Shown here: piece by piece, positions 25,080 to 35,936 of the stretch
Layout: each line of letters starts with the position of its first letter
How positions within the stretch are numbered: the first letter of the stretch is position 1
NCBI RefSeq assembly: GCF_003255815.1
Contig: NC_037681.1
Location: 87,149,522 to 87,213,521 of the forward strand
Source: Theropithecus gelada
Lineage: Eukaryota > Chordata > Mammalia > Primates > Cercopithecidae
Length of the DNA: 64,000 nt
Direction: 5' to 3'
Notes under the pieces: generated by a model
Told to the model about the DNA's origin: nothing
What the model saw: the letters and a program-made list of their open reading frames with translations, nothing else
The model's database searches: none
Translations under genes and position numbers: made by a program

Positions 25080-25400
25080 CATTACATTTCCATATTTGGC
25101 AAATTCAGCGTCTACAGTTTCACCGAAGAGTGTTTGACCTATTTATTTGTCACTGAGACCACTTCACAGTGAAGGGATTGTTAGTTCCTGCAAAACTGAG
25201 AAAAATCCAATGTGCATAGCGCATTTGCAGATGGAAACAGACTGTGTAGCCGGATTTGGAGGGTGGGTTGGCTGGAAGCTTTGTGTTAACAACTGGTGAA
25301 AAGCTTGACCTTTGCGTGACCTAGGTCAAACAAACCCCCAACTCAAGAGCTCTCCTTTGACATGGATACCTGTTTGGGGAAGGGGCCAAAAAAGGGAATG
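25080..25400. promoter_or_regulatory. Candidate retinoid-responsive enhancer block
   Basis: Repeat-free, with retained CpGs (near 25109, 25123, 25219, 25250 and 25316) and the DR5/ER0 composite at its 3' side. Regulatory role is inferred from these motifs and from the known retinoic-acid responsiveness of MEIS genes. Confidence 0.45.
25306..25328 (-). promoter_or_regulatory. DR5 retinoic-acid-type element with abutting third half-site
   Basis: TGACCT at 25306-25311, spacer TTGCG, TGACCT at 25317-25322: on the minus strand a perfect AGGTCA-n5-AGGTCA, the classic RAR/RXR arrangement. The second half-site is joined directly to AGGTCA at 25323-25328, giving the 12-base palindrome TGACCTAGGTCA. 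All three half-sites are perfect. Confidence 0.65.
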
Positions 25401-27012
25401 GAGATAAAATTATGTTATGGACTTGCAAGTTTACTTTTTTAAAAGTTCTAGTTAACTTGACTATTTGGGGACATGGTGGCTATTTTAGAGTGTTATAAAG
25501 GACCACAAATCTGTTTGTAAGTGTCAAAGGGAAAGGGTGATAGGGAGACCTTTCTTTTTTTCTTTCTTTCAATGATTCAAGCCATGCATAGGTTTTTCCC
25601 CCCATTGCAATATGATCTGGGTTGTGATTCACAGAGTTGAATGAATGGGCTGAACTCCACTGATGAAAACATTTGATAATGTGTAAAATAAAAGCCCTGG
25701 CAAGGAGGAGATGGCAAAGCTTCCATTGTTTGTCCCCACACTTTGTTTTTATAGGGGATTCTCACAGGAACAAATAAATTGGAGTAAATAAAAGCAAAAT
25801 AGCACTGTTAGTCCATATCGGGGCTTTGCACATGCTCACAAGTCAACTTTGGCAGGAAACTAGCAAAGGTCTGTTCCCTACCATTTGCGTTGCATCTTTA
25901 TCTCTCCGGTTCATTGTTTGCCACTGAGTGCTTAAACCTCAACTTCCCAAGTAAAAGCTTCCTGTTGCTTGCTTTTAAATATAGTTTTGTTACAACAACA
26001 AGAAAAAAAAATGGAGAAATGTATTAAGGAAGCCAACCGATGGAAAAAAAAGAGAATAAAACAGGCCTAGTCCAATGCGACTACAAACCTTCAGGGCTCA
26101 AAGCACATACTGCTAGGTACTCTTGATGCAATAATAGTCCCCTTTTAGGTGTAAACCTATAGGAACCATCTCTATGTCCTCACAATAGGTCAAAAGTGAA
26201 GCAGAACCATGAAAATGTCCAGCGTTTCTCACATTGGCCCTTTGGCTGTATTTGGTTTCACTTAGTTTTCACTTTTCAGTGTTGTCTGTGGATGGAATTT
26301 TCTGCACTTTCAATTGCAGGTTAAAGGAGATCCCATTCTTTATTAATTGTGCTCTTGCTTTGAGATCCTTTAATGCCAGTATATCTGAAAAATGGTATCC
26401 ATTCCTATAGAAAATATGGTTCTTATTCCACCTTAATGGGTGGGGGCTACTCTGATACTTCCTGCAATTTCAGAGGAAAGTGCAGCAGTTTTCTCAGGCC
26501 TTGGATATAAACAACATTGTTTACGCTGTTTCCACTCTCCTCTTTCTCTGTTTGTACAGGCTCTAAAACAAGTGGGTCTGTTTTGCATTTTAAAAAATTA
26601 GTGTATGTTTTCAGAATCAATCTATCAAGTGAGGCCAAGAAATGCCATAAGAATGCCTGGGTGGGGGTTAGCAAATTCTGGCTTTCAAAACTGACTTGAC
26701 AGCCATTTAAAATGCTGGCTCTACATTCACAGAGTGTGTGGGGCTTTGTACACTCCCTTAATTCCACAATGGAAACAGTTGATTTGGGTCCCTCTTCCCT
26801 TCTCATTGCGTGATATAAGGACAGCTGCACCCAGAAAATTATTAGCATGTCCAAATGATTCTTTTCAAAGGGAACTTCTGTTGTGCTAAAATACACACAG
26901 CATCGTGAAAGTAGTTTATCGTAGATATTTAATAATGAATCTGTTATCAATCACTAGTAGTACAGGGAATTAAAATTTATAGAACAGTAGCTAATTAAAA
27001 CAGGAAAAGTGT

Positions 27013-27066
27013 GAGTGTTCACTTGTGTGCATGTGTGTGTATGTCTGCATGCATGTGTGGGTGTGA
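27013..27066. repeat. Imperfect GT-rich microsatellite
   Basis: GTGTGCATGTGTGTGTATGT and related units, interrupted by CTGCATGCATG. Confidence 0.8.
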
Positions 27067-28020
27067 GCAAGGAATTCCTAGAGTGGAGGGGGGCTAGAGA
27101 GTGTTCCTCTATTACATGCATCCTGGGGAGCCTTCATGAACACCCTTGCAGTACTACAAGAACAGATGAGACAGACAGCTGACCAGGCAGCCATCAACCT
27201 TTCCATCTCTGTGAACTGTCACCGTGCTTGCTTATAGACACAACTCCACATGTTCTGTAGAAGTCAGAAAATAGAATGCGCCTGCAGATTGTTTGGGCCT
27301 GTGATCACAGGATGCAAACCTCCTTAGCAGGTTGCTAGATTGAGGCTCTGGGTGGATGCTGAGGTCTCAAATCTCAGTTCAGCTTGGTTTGCTGCACTGA
27401 ACTCAGCACGCACGTGGTCGATAACTCTTTCACTTGGCTACCCTCTCTACACTGCATTTGAGAAACTGCCTCCTGGGCAACTACGCTAAGAAAGCTGTTG
27501 CTCTCATCTGGCTGGTTCCAGAAGGAGAAGGATGTCAGGAGGATGCAAAAGCTCATTTCTTTGTGCGAGTCTTCAGCTGATTCTGAGTTGAGTATTCAGC
27601 TTGTTCTTTCTTGGAGACTCCTACAGCAGAGACCCCTGAGAAGTCCTTGGTTGTTTGTGCAGATCTGGCTGTTCCATTCTGATGCACAGGTATTCCACAT
27701 AGGTGCTAGGAAAAAGTGTGGTTACCGAGTGGCTATGGATCATTTGGAATAAATCAGTTGGACAACTCTTTTTTTGTTGTTTTATTCAGGACACTGGAAG
27801 TTTGTCTCATTGCTTTAATGAGAGTTGCATCTTCTTAGTTATGCTGTTGAACACATCTGGGGCCTGTTACTGCACCCTTACTCTTAGATAAATCGTAACA
27901 CCCATGCCCACGCAGGTAGACCTCCAACCTTCATAAAGGGAAGTCAGAGGAAGCTGATATCCCACTCAGGTGGCCTTTAAATTTGGGGGGCAGGCTTTGT
28001 GGGGTGGACTTTGGGACCAT

Positions 28021-28033
28021 GTTGCTTGGCAAC
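28021..28033 (-). promoter_or_regulatory. RFX X-box motif, perfect match
   Basis: On the minus strand GTTGCCAAGCAAC, matching GTTRCC-N-RGYAAC at every position. It lies in unique intron, 19 kb upstream of the exon. Confidence 0.55.
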
Positions 28034-29434
28034 AAATAACATAGCAAAAACAAACTCATAAAGATATGACCCATGATATTCAATCTTTAAATTCTATAAC
28101 ACTAGTTTGCTTAAGATACCAGCTGCTATACCATTAAGCTTTTAAGGCAGCTATAATTTCGGAAATGTTAGCATTTACTTTTCCATAGTCTTATCTTGAA
28201 GGTATAAATTGGAACTAAATCTGGGTTCAAGCCCCTTCTCATTTCCCTGGTACTCTTCTAGTAATATAGTCAACATTTGGACAAGGACATATATTATGAT
28301 TCTACCTATAGTTATTTACCCTTTCCCAGTTTAACATGAAGCCTTGCTGACTTCCTGACTATAATATTTGTACCTTATTTTATAGTTATGTGTTGGACCC
28401 TGAGTTATCTTAAGGACTGAGGAATTTAACACTCACTAATATTGTTATTAGTGCTGTTACTTCCTTATAAATGAATTCTCCCTTTCAGCTAACTATATCT
28501 TTAGAAAGTGATCTTGGTTTTCTTCCACCATCATATCAATAATAATAAAATTAGCTAAGAAGTTGTAATTACTCTTCCCATATTCTCTGTGGTGTGCTTA
28601 AATAGAATATCCACTTATTATGATGTTAATTTCCATTCATTACAAATGAGCAGGAACAAAATATTCCTAACTGTCTGAATCCACCTTTTGCTGCACATGA
28701 TGACTCCCCTATAAGTAAACCACACAGCCCACTATCATATGTTCTCTAATGTACTTTCTAATAAAGAGAGCCAACTAAAAAAAAATGATGTTATTCATTA
28801 CGTGTAAAATGATCATTTGAACTGCTTTTACTCCGAGTGACCCACACATCACTTAATCAGACCCATTTAAACAGAGAGAGAGAGAGAATATGAGAATTGA
28901 GTGACCTGTCTGTATTTCATTTGTTGGCAATACAGGTAGAATTTAGTCTAAGAATGATTCTTTAGCCATCTAATTGTTTCCTGAAAAAAAAAAAAAAACT
29001 CTTATCTTCAGCATATATAGGTGGTGGTATGATGGGCTGTATAGAAATATAAGTTTAACCTGACTAGTGAAGCTCATACTTCATCAGTTCACTTGTGACA
29101 AAAAAAAGAGTGGCATGATCTCAAAGGTGTTCTCAGCCTTCTCACTCCTTTCAATCACTTAAATCAGCAAATCGATCACTTGTTCCATATGTAATAGCTC
29201 TCCTGGTGTAGAAATGAAGATTTAGCAAACCTCTAGAATGCAAGACCAAATTCTTTGTTAAAGTTTTCTTATAATGAATTCTGTCTATTCCGCATATATG
29301 GAAAAACTCAGGGTGGCATTTAACTTCTTTTCTGTAGAGAAACGAAAACTGTAGGCAAAGGTATTTTTCTACTGTCTCCCCTTCCCACAAACCACTGTAT
29401 TACTCTAAATAAATTTATTATTTCAATCTGCTAT

Positions 29435-29560
29435 TTATCCAACAAACTCCAACTGCCTGCTAGTACCAGGCCCTGAGGAAATACAATGCTGAACAAGACT
29501 CATTTACTATGCTCAAAGAGCTTATAGTCTAGTGGGAATGCCGCGTATAAACAGGCCATG
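29435..29560 (-). repeat. L2 LINE 3'-end fragment
   Basis: CTGCTAGTACCAGGCCCTGAG, AATGCTGAACAAGACTC, GCTCAAAGAGCTTATAGTCTAGTGGG: the inverted L2 3' end in order. Confidence 0.65.
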
Positions 29561-29679
29561 TAAAGGTGGTGTAATATCAGCTATAATTTGCGCATGGAAA
29601 ATGCACCTACCTCTGTATTGGAGGATCCCGGAGGAAGTTCTCCCATAGTCAGGGACAGTTTTACAGTACTTCATGTTTT

Positions 29680-29860
29680 CCCAGGAACTTTCACATATAC
29701 AATCTCACTTGTTCCTCACAACACCCCTTTGAATTAGCCAGTTCCTTATCACCATCACCACTTTGTGGGTAGAAGAAGGAAGGCTCAGCAAATTGAGTCA
29801 CTTCATGAAGAGTACACAGACTGACCTGAGACTGAGGTCCCAAGTTCTGACCCTAAGGTT
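29680..29860 (-). repeat. MIR SINE, inverted
   Basis: TTTCACATATACAATCTCAC, TCCTCACAACACCCCTTTGA, GGAAGGCTCAGCAAATTGAG, GAGTACACAGACTGACCTGA and CCAAGTTCTGACCCTAAGG follow the inverted MIR order. Confidence 0.6.
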
Positions 29861-32160
29861 AGTCATGAATGCATATGTTTGGGAAAGTAGGAAAACTTGG
29901 AAAGATGAGAAATAGTGACCTGGTGTTATGAAATTACTGTGTGACCATCTGGAAATTTGCCCCTGGGTCACTGCCAGGTTTCAGAAGACATGGAACAATC
30001 GTTCCACATTCACATAGCCTAAGCATAGATTCAGAATGCCCACTGTCGCTCTTCCAACCTTGTTTTTTTTTTTTTTCTTTCTTTTCTTTTTTCTTTTTTT
30101 TTTTTTAAACTAAGGAAAAGAAGCAAGTCTAGAAGACAGGCAATTAGCATGATCACTCAGGCCAGTTTTTGTAATTTTGGTTTTCATCCAAACTAGTCAT
30201 ATTTCATACTTCAAAAGTTTTTAGGCTTTTCTGCTGGAGATCATCTTCCTCACACTGTGATTCTTAAAGGTTACCCTGATCATACTTATGTCTTTTGACA
30301 AGAGAGAAGACGGACATCCAGCTTTGGGTCTGCAGTGATCCAGCATTCAGCTTTCGGTCTTTTTGCTCGTATTAGATTGTGCTGGTACTTCCTCTTTCCT
30401 TAAGCTATCTCCGTTACAGGAGAGGGAACTTATTGCCCCAAATATAACAGAGATGCCTGACTTATGGAGAGTTACTTCAGAGATGTTTCTGGAAGAAAGA
30501 GTTCTTTGGGTATAAATGAGAAACAAAGGGGACGGCTGTGTTTCCCACACCATATTCTGGTATCTAGCATGTAAATTATACTCTCACAGACCACCTGGAT
30601 CTGAATGGCTGCGATGTGGGGCCATTTCCCACTTTTGCATGGCAGATGAGGAAAACGCAGGAAATGCTGAGGCTTCGAAGATTTGCTAGAACCTCAGCAA
30701 CACAGAGCCACTGGGCAGCAAGAGGAGGCTGAGACAGGGCAGAAACACCCTCCACTCTTAAGAGTGATGAGGGTTTGGAGAACCTAATCTGGATCTAGAA
30801 ATTGGCCGCTGTGCAGGCAGCTGGGTGGTTCAAGATCTAGCATCCAAAGGGTGTAGCAAGTTCAGGCCTGGGCATTTCGGCATAACCAGTCTGATAGGTG
30901 GGGCCAGCAACAAGGAATTCCAGGCCACAGGCCAATTCAGAAGTCAGGCAGGCCTGCGTCTGGCATTCGGAGATCTGTTTGGGAAGGAGATGATCATCCC
31001 TCCAGCTGGCAGTACAGGGGAGCAGTATTCAGTTCTGGGGAAAGAAAGGGCTGGGCCAGGGGAAGGGAAGTGAGATTCCCAGCCAGCTGATGTTGGAGAC
31101 AAGACTAGATCCAGAAGAGGACCAAGAGCAGAAAAGGGAGTAATTCCTTGGTTTCTGTGACTTCCTTCTCACCCAAGAGAGATTTCAGGTTAGCACACTG
31201 TGACATCATCCCTGAAAACCTCTCCCCTCAGGCGTGGGGGGCCGTGTGTGACTGTGCTTCACTCCAGACCTGTGTTTCAGGAGGCAGCGTTTGTGTTTCT
31301 GTATGCCTCCTGCAGGGGAGACTTGATTTTCTTTGATACATAAATGGTGAGTGAAAAATAACTCTCCCGTGAGCTTGGTCTCTTTTTCACTCTTCTCTGG
31401 TCGAGCAGCCTGACCAGGCCCGGTCAGTGTGAATTGCCCAATTTCAGAGCGTGCACGGGGGTCTTAGGAGAGGGCAATTGCCTCGTAACTTGTCTATTAG
31501 CAGAATTTCAGATTCCTGACATGGAGCGATACTTGAAAACCATTTGTGTGATGCTGGAAAATGTTTGCTTTGTCCTTCTTTATGTCCTAGGCGTGGGCAT
31601 TTTTGTCATTTCACTGGGGACTACTCGTAGGCTCTGAAAGCAGGAAGGGGCTTCTGTCAGGCCATGCCCTAGCTAAGAGAGGATCCCCCTCTATATTTGG
31701 ATAGCTGGTTGCTCAAGTTCCACCCATTACGTGAAGTTTTTCTATATGATTTTCTCCTTTATGTTTTGGAGACACATTCGGGAACGTCTCTCTTTCTTTT
31801 TTTTCTTTTTCTTTTCTTTTTTTTTTTTTTTTTTGCAATGTGGCTATTTTTGACTTTACAAAGCGTTGGAGCTGACATCCTCCCATTCTTGTGAACTTTC
31901 TCTGGATCCATACTTGGTATTTGTTTTCTTCCTTGTAGATTTCAGAGGTGGTTTTTATATTTAACTTTGACTAAGATACACTCACATGCTACTCTGAGAG
32001 TACATGCTTCAGTGTCTCTTTTTTCTTTGCCTTCAGTGAAAAGGATATGATTCAGGGAAGGTTTATGAACTCGCTTTGTGGGTCAGACATGTGCTGGCTG
32101 TGGAGAGCACACTGCAATAAGAAAGGACTGTCTCTACCCTCAGTTACCTTTCTAGAGGTT
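29861..32160. other. Single-copy intron segment with T/C-rich tracts
   Basis: No gene seen. T/C-rich runs occur at 30062-30108 and 31793-31835. Short open frames at 30825-31637 have no recognisable family. Confidence 0.55.
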
Positions 32161-32175
32161 AAAAAAATGCACCTT

Positions 32176-32438
32176 TGGGAGGCCGAGACGGGCGGATCAC
32201 GAGGTCAGGAGATCGAGACCATCCCGGCTAACACAGTGAAACCCCGTCTCTACTAAAAAATACAAAAAACTAGTCGGGCGAGGTGGCGGGAGCTTGTAGT
32301 CCCAGCTACTTGGGAGGCTGAGGCAGGAGAGTGGTGTAAACCCGGGAGGTGGAGCTTGCAGTGAGCCGAGATCGCGCCACTGCACTCCAGCCTGGGCGAC
32401 AGAGTGAGACTCCGTCTCAAAAAAAAAAAAAAAAAAAA
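32176..32438 (+). mobile_element. Alu SINE, young, 5'-truncated (AluY, Old World monkey type)
   Basis: Begins inside the left monomer at TGGGAGGCCGAGACGGGCGG and ends in an A20 tail. TGCACCTT occurs at 32168-32175 and again just after the tail, a target-site duplication. It shares AAAAAACTAG, GGGCGAGGTGGCGGG and TGTAAACCCGGG with the Alu at 37668. Confidence 0.95.
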
Positions 32439-32484
32439 GTGCACCTTGATCATTATCATTGACTCTAATGGAGTAAATGGAAAG

Positions 32485-32720
32485 GGTAGTTGTAGAATGG
32501 TTAGGAGTTTAGCCTCAAGTCAGATCTGGGTTGAATCCACAAGGATTTGTATTTGTTATCTGTATAGCTGCCTATTTCCTTATCTGTGCATTAGGGATAT
32601 TGGAAGGATTAAATGAGATAATTTAGAAAAGCAAGGATTGTGAGAATTAATCAAAGATCAATGCCAATCTCAGTTTCGGGTATCTAGTAAGTACTCAATA
32701 AATGTTACTTTTTAGTAGTG
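32485..32720 (+). repeat. MIR SINE, near full length
   Basis: GGTTAGGAGTTTAGCCTCAAG, CAGATCTGGGTTGAATCC, TAGCTGCCTATTTCCTTATC, AGGATTAAATGAGATAAT and CTAGTAAGTACTCAATAAAT follow the MIR consensus end to end. Confidence 0.85.
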
Positions 32721-32880
32721 TTTCTATTATTCTTATTGTCTAGAGAAGAGATAGAAGGTTAGCCCTGTTTTTCTGTAGTGTGTCTCACATTTCCTGGATC
32801 TGAAAGCTACTTGCTTAAATGATACAACTTTTTTCCCTATCAGTAAAACAAAAATCTTTGCTGTTAAAAACTGCTACAGA

Positions 32881-33022
32881 GGCTTGGCGTGGTGGCTCAC
32901 ACCTGTAATTCAAGCACTTTAGGAGGCTGAGACAGGAGATTCACTTAAGCCTAGGACTTCGAGAGCAGCCCAGGCAACATGGTGAGACTCTGTCTCTAAA
33001 ATAAGATGAATAAAATAAAAAA
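32881..33022 (+). mobile_element. Free left Alu monomer (FLAM-like)
   Basis: One monomer only, GGCTTGGCGTGGTGGCTCAC to CTCTGTCTCTAAAATAAG plus an A-rich tail. Flanks TAAAAACTGCTACAGA (32865-32880) and TAAAACTGCTGCAGA (33024-33038) form the target-site duplication. Confidence 0.85.
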
Positions 33023-33248
33023 TTAAAACTGCTGCAGAAATATTATTTAGAAGGCAGAGGGCGAGTTGTCATAAATTAACCTATTTCGTGTGGGAAATGA
33101 AAACTTGCATTAGTAAAAATTGCTTTCCAGTGTATCCTCATCCACCAATTGGCTGCCAGCTTAATGTGATGGGACTATTTAGGCAGCACTGCCACCCATT
33201 GTCACTCTGAAGCACACTTGCAAAGTTCCAAGTCACTTTTCAAGGCTT

Positions 33249-33330
33249 TTTTTTTTTTTTTTTTGTGGGGGGGGGGCAGGGCGGGGGAGAAGAAAAGAAA
33301 AGAAAACATCAGAAAAGAAAAAAAAATGTT
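33249..33330. repeat. Homopurine/homopyrimidine tract with G-runs
   Basis: A T17 run, then G-runs of ten, three and five bases (about 33267-33288), then repeated AAAAG units. Confidence 0.9.
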
Positions 33331-33574
33331 ATGCCATGATAGGAGAGTGGGTGTAGATATTTTGGAAAAGTTACACTCCTAGAAATGGGAATGGGATGGG
33401 GAGAGATGACTAGAGTAGCAATGGTCATTTCGGAGCTTTGAGTGGGGGATTGAGATTAATGTTCCCCTGTTCAAATGGTGTACTCACGAGCAAAACAAAC
33501 ATAAGAACTCACATTCGCTGAGCTAAGCCACTGCTGCCAGAAGATGTGTGAAACATTTTTATATAGCGGATTTT

Positions 33575-33760
33575 ATTTCATCTGCCCCACAACTCCAAGG
33601 TGTAAGTACTATTACTAGGTTCATTGTTTCCAGAGCAGTGAAACGGTGAAACAGGGCTTTGGAGAGGTTAAATAACTTGCCCAGGGTCACACAGCTATTA
33701 AGTGGTAAAGCTGGGATTTACATGAGCCCAGACAAAGAACCCAAGAAGCTAAGCTATTCT
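33575..33760 (-). repeat. MIR SINE, inverted
   Basis: TCATCTGCCCCACAACTCCA, GGTGTAAGTACTATTACTAG, GGAGAGGTTAAATAACTTGC, CCAGGGTCACACAGCTATTA and AGTGGTAAAGCTGGGATTT: one of the clearest MIRs here. Confidence 0.88.
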
Positions 33761-34091
33761 CTTATAATACCTCCAACATAGGAGGCAAGAAGCGAGGTAT
33801 TGTACAGGTTGAGGAGATAAAGGGGAGAGAGGCCTGCAGTGCTAATAGGAGGAGCTGGGATTCATCCTGGCTTGTTCTGATAGGTCAGTTAGTCTTAGAG
33901 ATACCCATGAGGTCACCTACTCAAAATGGGGCTCAGAGGAGCCTTGTCCCATTCTTGTCCAGTGGGTGCAGCTACAGTCGTCTTTGCCTGGAGTGACTAG
34001 AGGCTGTCCCCACATCCCACTTCAGTGAGGCATTCATGTGCACCCAACACACTTTCTAGCTTTATTTGCCCTGAGGGGAAGATTCTCCAGA

Positions 34092-34265
34092 ACCTTGTTA
34101 AGATGCACAGTGTGGTCCTTGGACTGGCAGTGCAGCCTAGGCAGTCCTTGGGAGCTCGTTAGAAATGCAGAATCTCAAGCTCCTCCCTACTGAATCTAAA
34201 TCTGCATTTTAACAAGATCCCAGCTGTTTCACATGCACATGAAAGTTTGAGCAGCACTGCTCTAG
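34092..34265. mobile_element. MER5A-like hAT-Charlie DNA element
   Basis: ACAGTGTGGTCCTTGGACTGGCAG, CTCGTTAGAAATGCAGAATCTC, ACTGAATCTAAATCTGCATTTTAACAAG and GAAAGTTTGAGCAGCACTG follow the MER5A order. Non-autonomous, no transposase. Confidence 0.7.
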
Positions 34266-35539
34266 AAAGTTACTTTTATCTTTACTGTGCCCACCAAAGT
34301 AATCAAACTTTGTGAAGTACAATTATTCTCAAACAAGTCCGTGTCCCTAACTAACCGAGTGGCAGGTTTGAGTGGCACTACAAATTCACAAAAGAATTGT
34401 AGCCTCACATAATCAAAGGAGAGAAGGTCAGATGCAATCACTGATGCATGCCAGTAATTCTCAACCTTTGTTTTGAGAAATGATTGGATTTTCAGATAGA
34501 TTTGCAGTAAGAGAAGAACAAGTCTTTATTTTTTCCATCCCAACTTCTTTCTTGCACATTTTTCTTTTAGCTATATTTAATATATGTTCATTCTCCCCAC
34601 ACACTTGCTAATCCACCTTTCACAATCTTCTTCCATTTCACTTTGTCTGCAAAGAAATCTACCTAGACAGAATAGCGTCTCTTTTTTTCCCCCTTGACCC
34701 TTGGCATTTCCCTTCCTTCCAACTTCTGCCTGATCCTAGGATTGACTCTCTCATCCCTCATTCTCTATCATTAACTCTCAGGTTGCCCTATCTGCACACA
34801 CCTTTACCTTCCCCCACACCTTCTTACAGGCTGAAAGCAGAATAGAAAGGCATCAGTGAGGGATGAACAGGAGAGTGCCTTGAGAGAAGATTCCCAAGAA
34901 GCCAGGGAGAGCCAGACAGTGGACTGGTTGCAACCCATGTAGCCAACTCATAATGCTCATTGCTGTGCAGGCTCTGGTCTGTCTAGCCACACAGACCAGC
35001 AAAGTGAGGGTACATAGGTAAAAAAAAAAAAAAAAAAGCTTCTACAGAATACAGACGTGTTATCCTGGTGTATCTGGTGTCAATCAGGAAAGATGTGGTC
35101 CAGATGAACAGAATTGTACCTTTTAAAATATTATAACTTTTAGGGACATTCTTGATGAAAATGTTTCCACTCTACACATAACTCTCTCATATCTGATTAT
35201 AACACTTAAAAATAATTTAAAGTCAGTGGACGTATGGGTTTATGCACTGTGCTATATATTTCCTTGTTTACGCAGCCTGTTAAACATTTCTATGGCTTTT
35301 TTTTTTCTATGCTAGAAGGGCCTTGTGTGCAATGCCTTTTAGGTTCTTGTCTTTTGCCTCTTTATCATCTTATATTTTTACAAAGCTCTTAGCCTATAAA
35401 CTATAAAGCTAGAAGCTAGATGAGCAAACTTGAGAACTGCATCTAAATTAAATGTAACTGTTCTTTGAGGGTCTTATGGTCATTTCTCTATAGAAAATGT
35501 ATGAGCTTTACCACATATAATCTATGATTGTAATCCATC
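34266..35539. other. Single-copy intron segment
   Basis: No gene recognised. An A18 run at 35022-35038 follows unique sequence; I could not identify it as a retroposed copy. Confidence 0.55.
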
Positions 35540-35718
35540 GGTTTTCAAGCTTGGCTGTATTTTATAATCAACTTGGCGCTTTAACAGTCACTAATGCTGA
35601 AATCTTACCCCACCTCCCAAACTGATTTAATTGGTCTTGAGTGCATTGTAGGCATCAGGATTTGTAAAAGCTACCACATGATTTAAATGTAGCCCATGTT
35701 GAGAAGCACCGCTTCTAA
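35540..35718. mobile_element. MER5A-like DNA element, degraded
   Basis: GGTTTTCAAGCTTGGCTG, AATGCTGAAATCTTACCCCACC, GGCATCAGGATTTGTAAAAGC and TGTTGAGAAGCACCG match the order of a MER5-type palindromic element. Confidence 0.55.
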
Positions 35719-35772
35719 TCTGGATGTCAGAAAGCTTTTTTATTTTTTTATTCATTTTTAAATTGTTTTTTT

Positions 35773-35921
35773 CACCACACCCAGCTAATTTTTGTATTTT
35801 TAGTAGAGGCAGAGTTTCACCATCTTGGCCAGGCTGGTCTAGAACTCCTGACCTCAAGTGATCCGCCCACCTTGGCCTCCCAAAGTGCTGAGATTATAGG
35901 CATGAGCCACTGTGCCCGGCC
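35773..35921 (-). mobile_element. Alu fragment, inverted
   Basis: Only the left monomer and part of the linker, CACCACACCCAGCTAATTTT to TGTGCCCGGCC. A perfect duplication AGCTTTTTTATTTTT lies at 35733-35747 and 35922-35936, so the whole 35748-35921 unit is one insertion. Confidence 0.93.
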
Positions 35922-35936
35922 AGCTTTTTTATTTTT

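Larger units (their letters stand above)
23596..29434. other. Long stretch without Alu or L1; single-copy intron
   Basis: Nearly 5.8 kb in which I recognise no young repeat. It includes the retinoid-type element (25306-25328), an X-box (28021), a CpG-retaining unique block (about 25080-25930), a GT-rich tract (27013-27066) and a 167-codon minus-strand open frame (26950-26447) with no recognisable domain. At 23904-23913, the reverse strand reads AGATTGACAG, one mismatch from the PBX/MEIS decamer. Confidence 0.6.
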
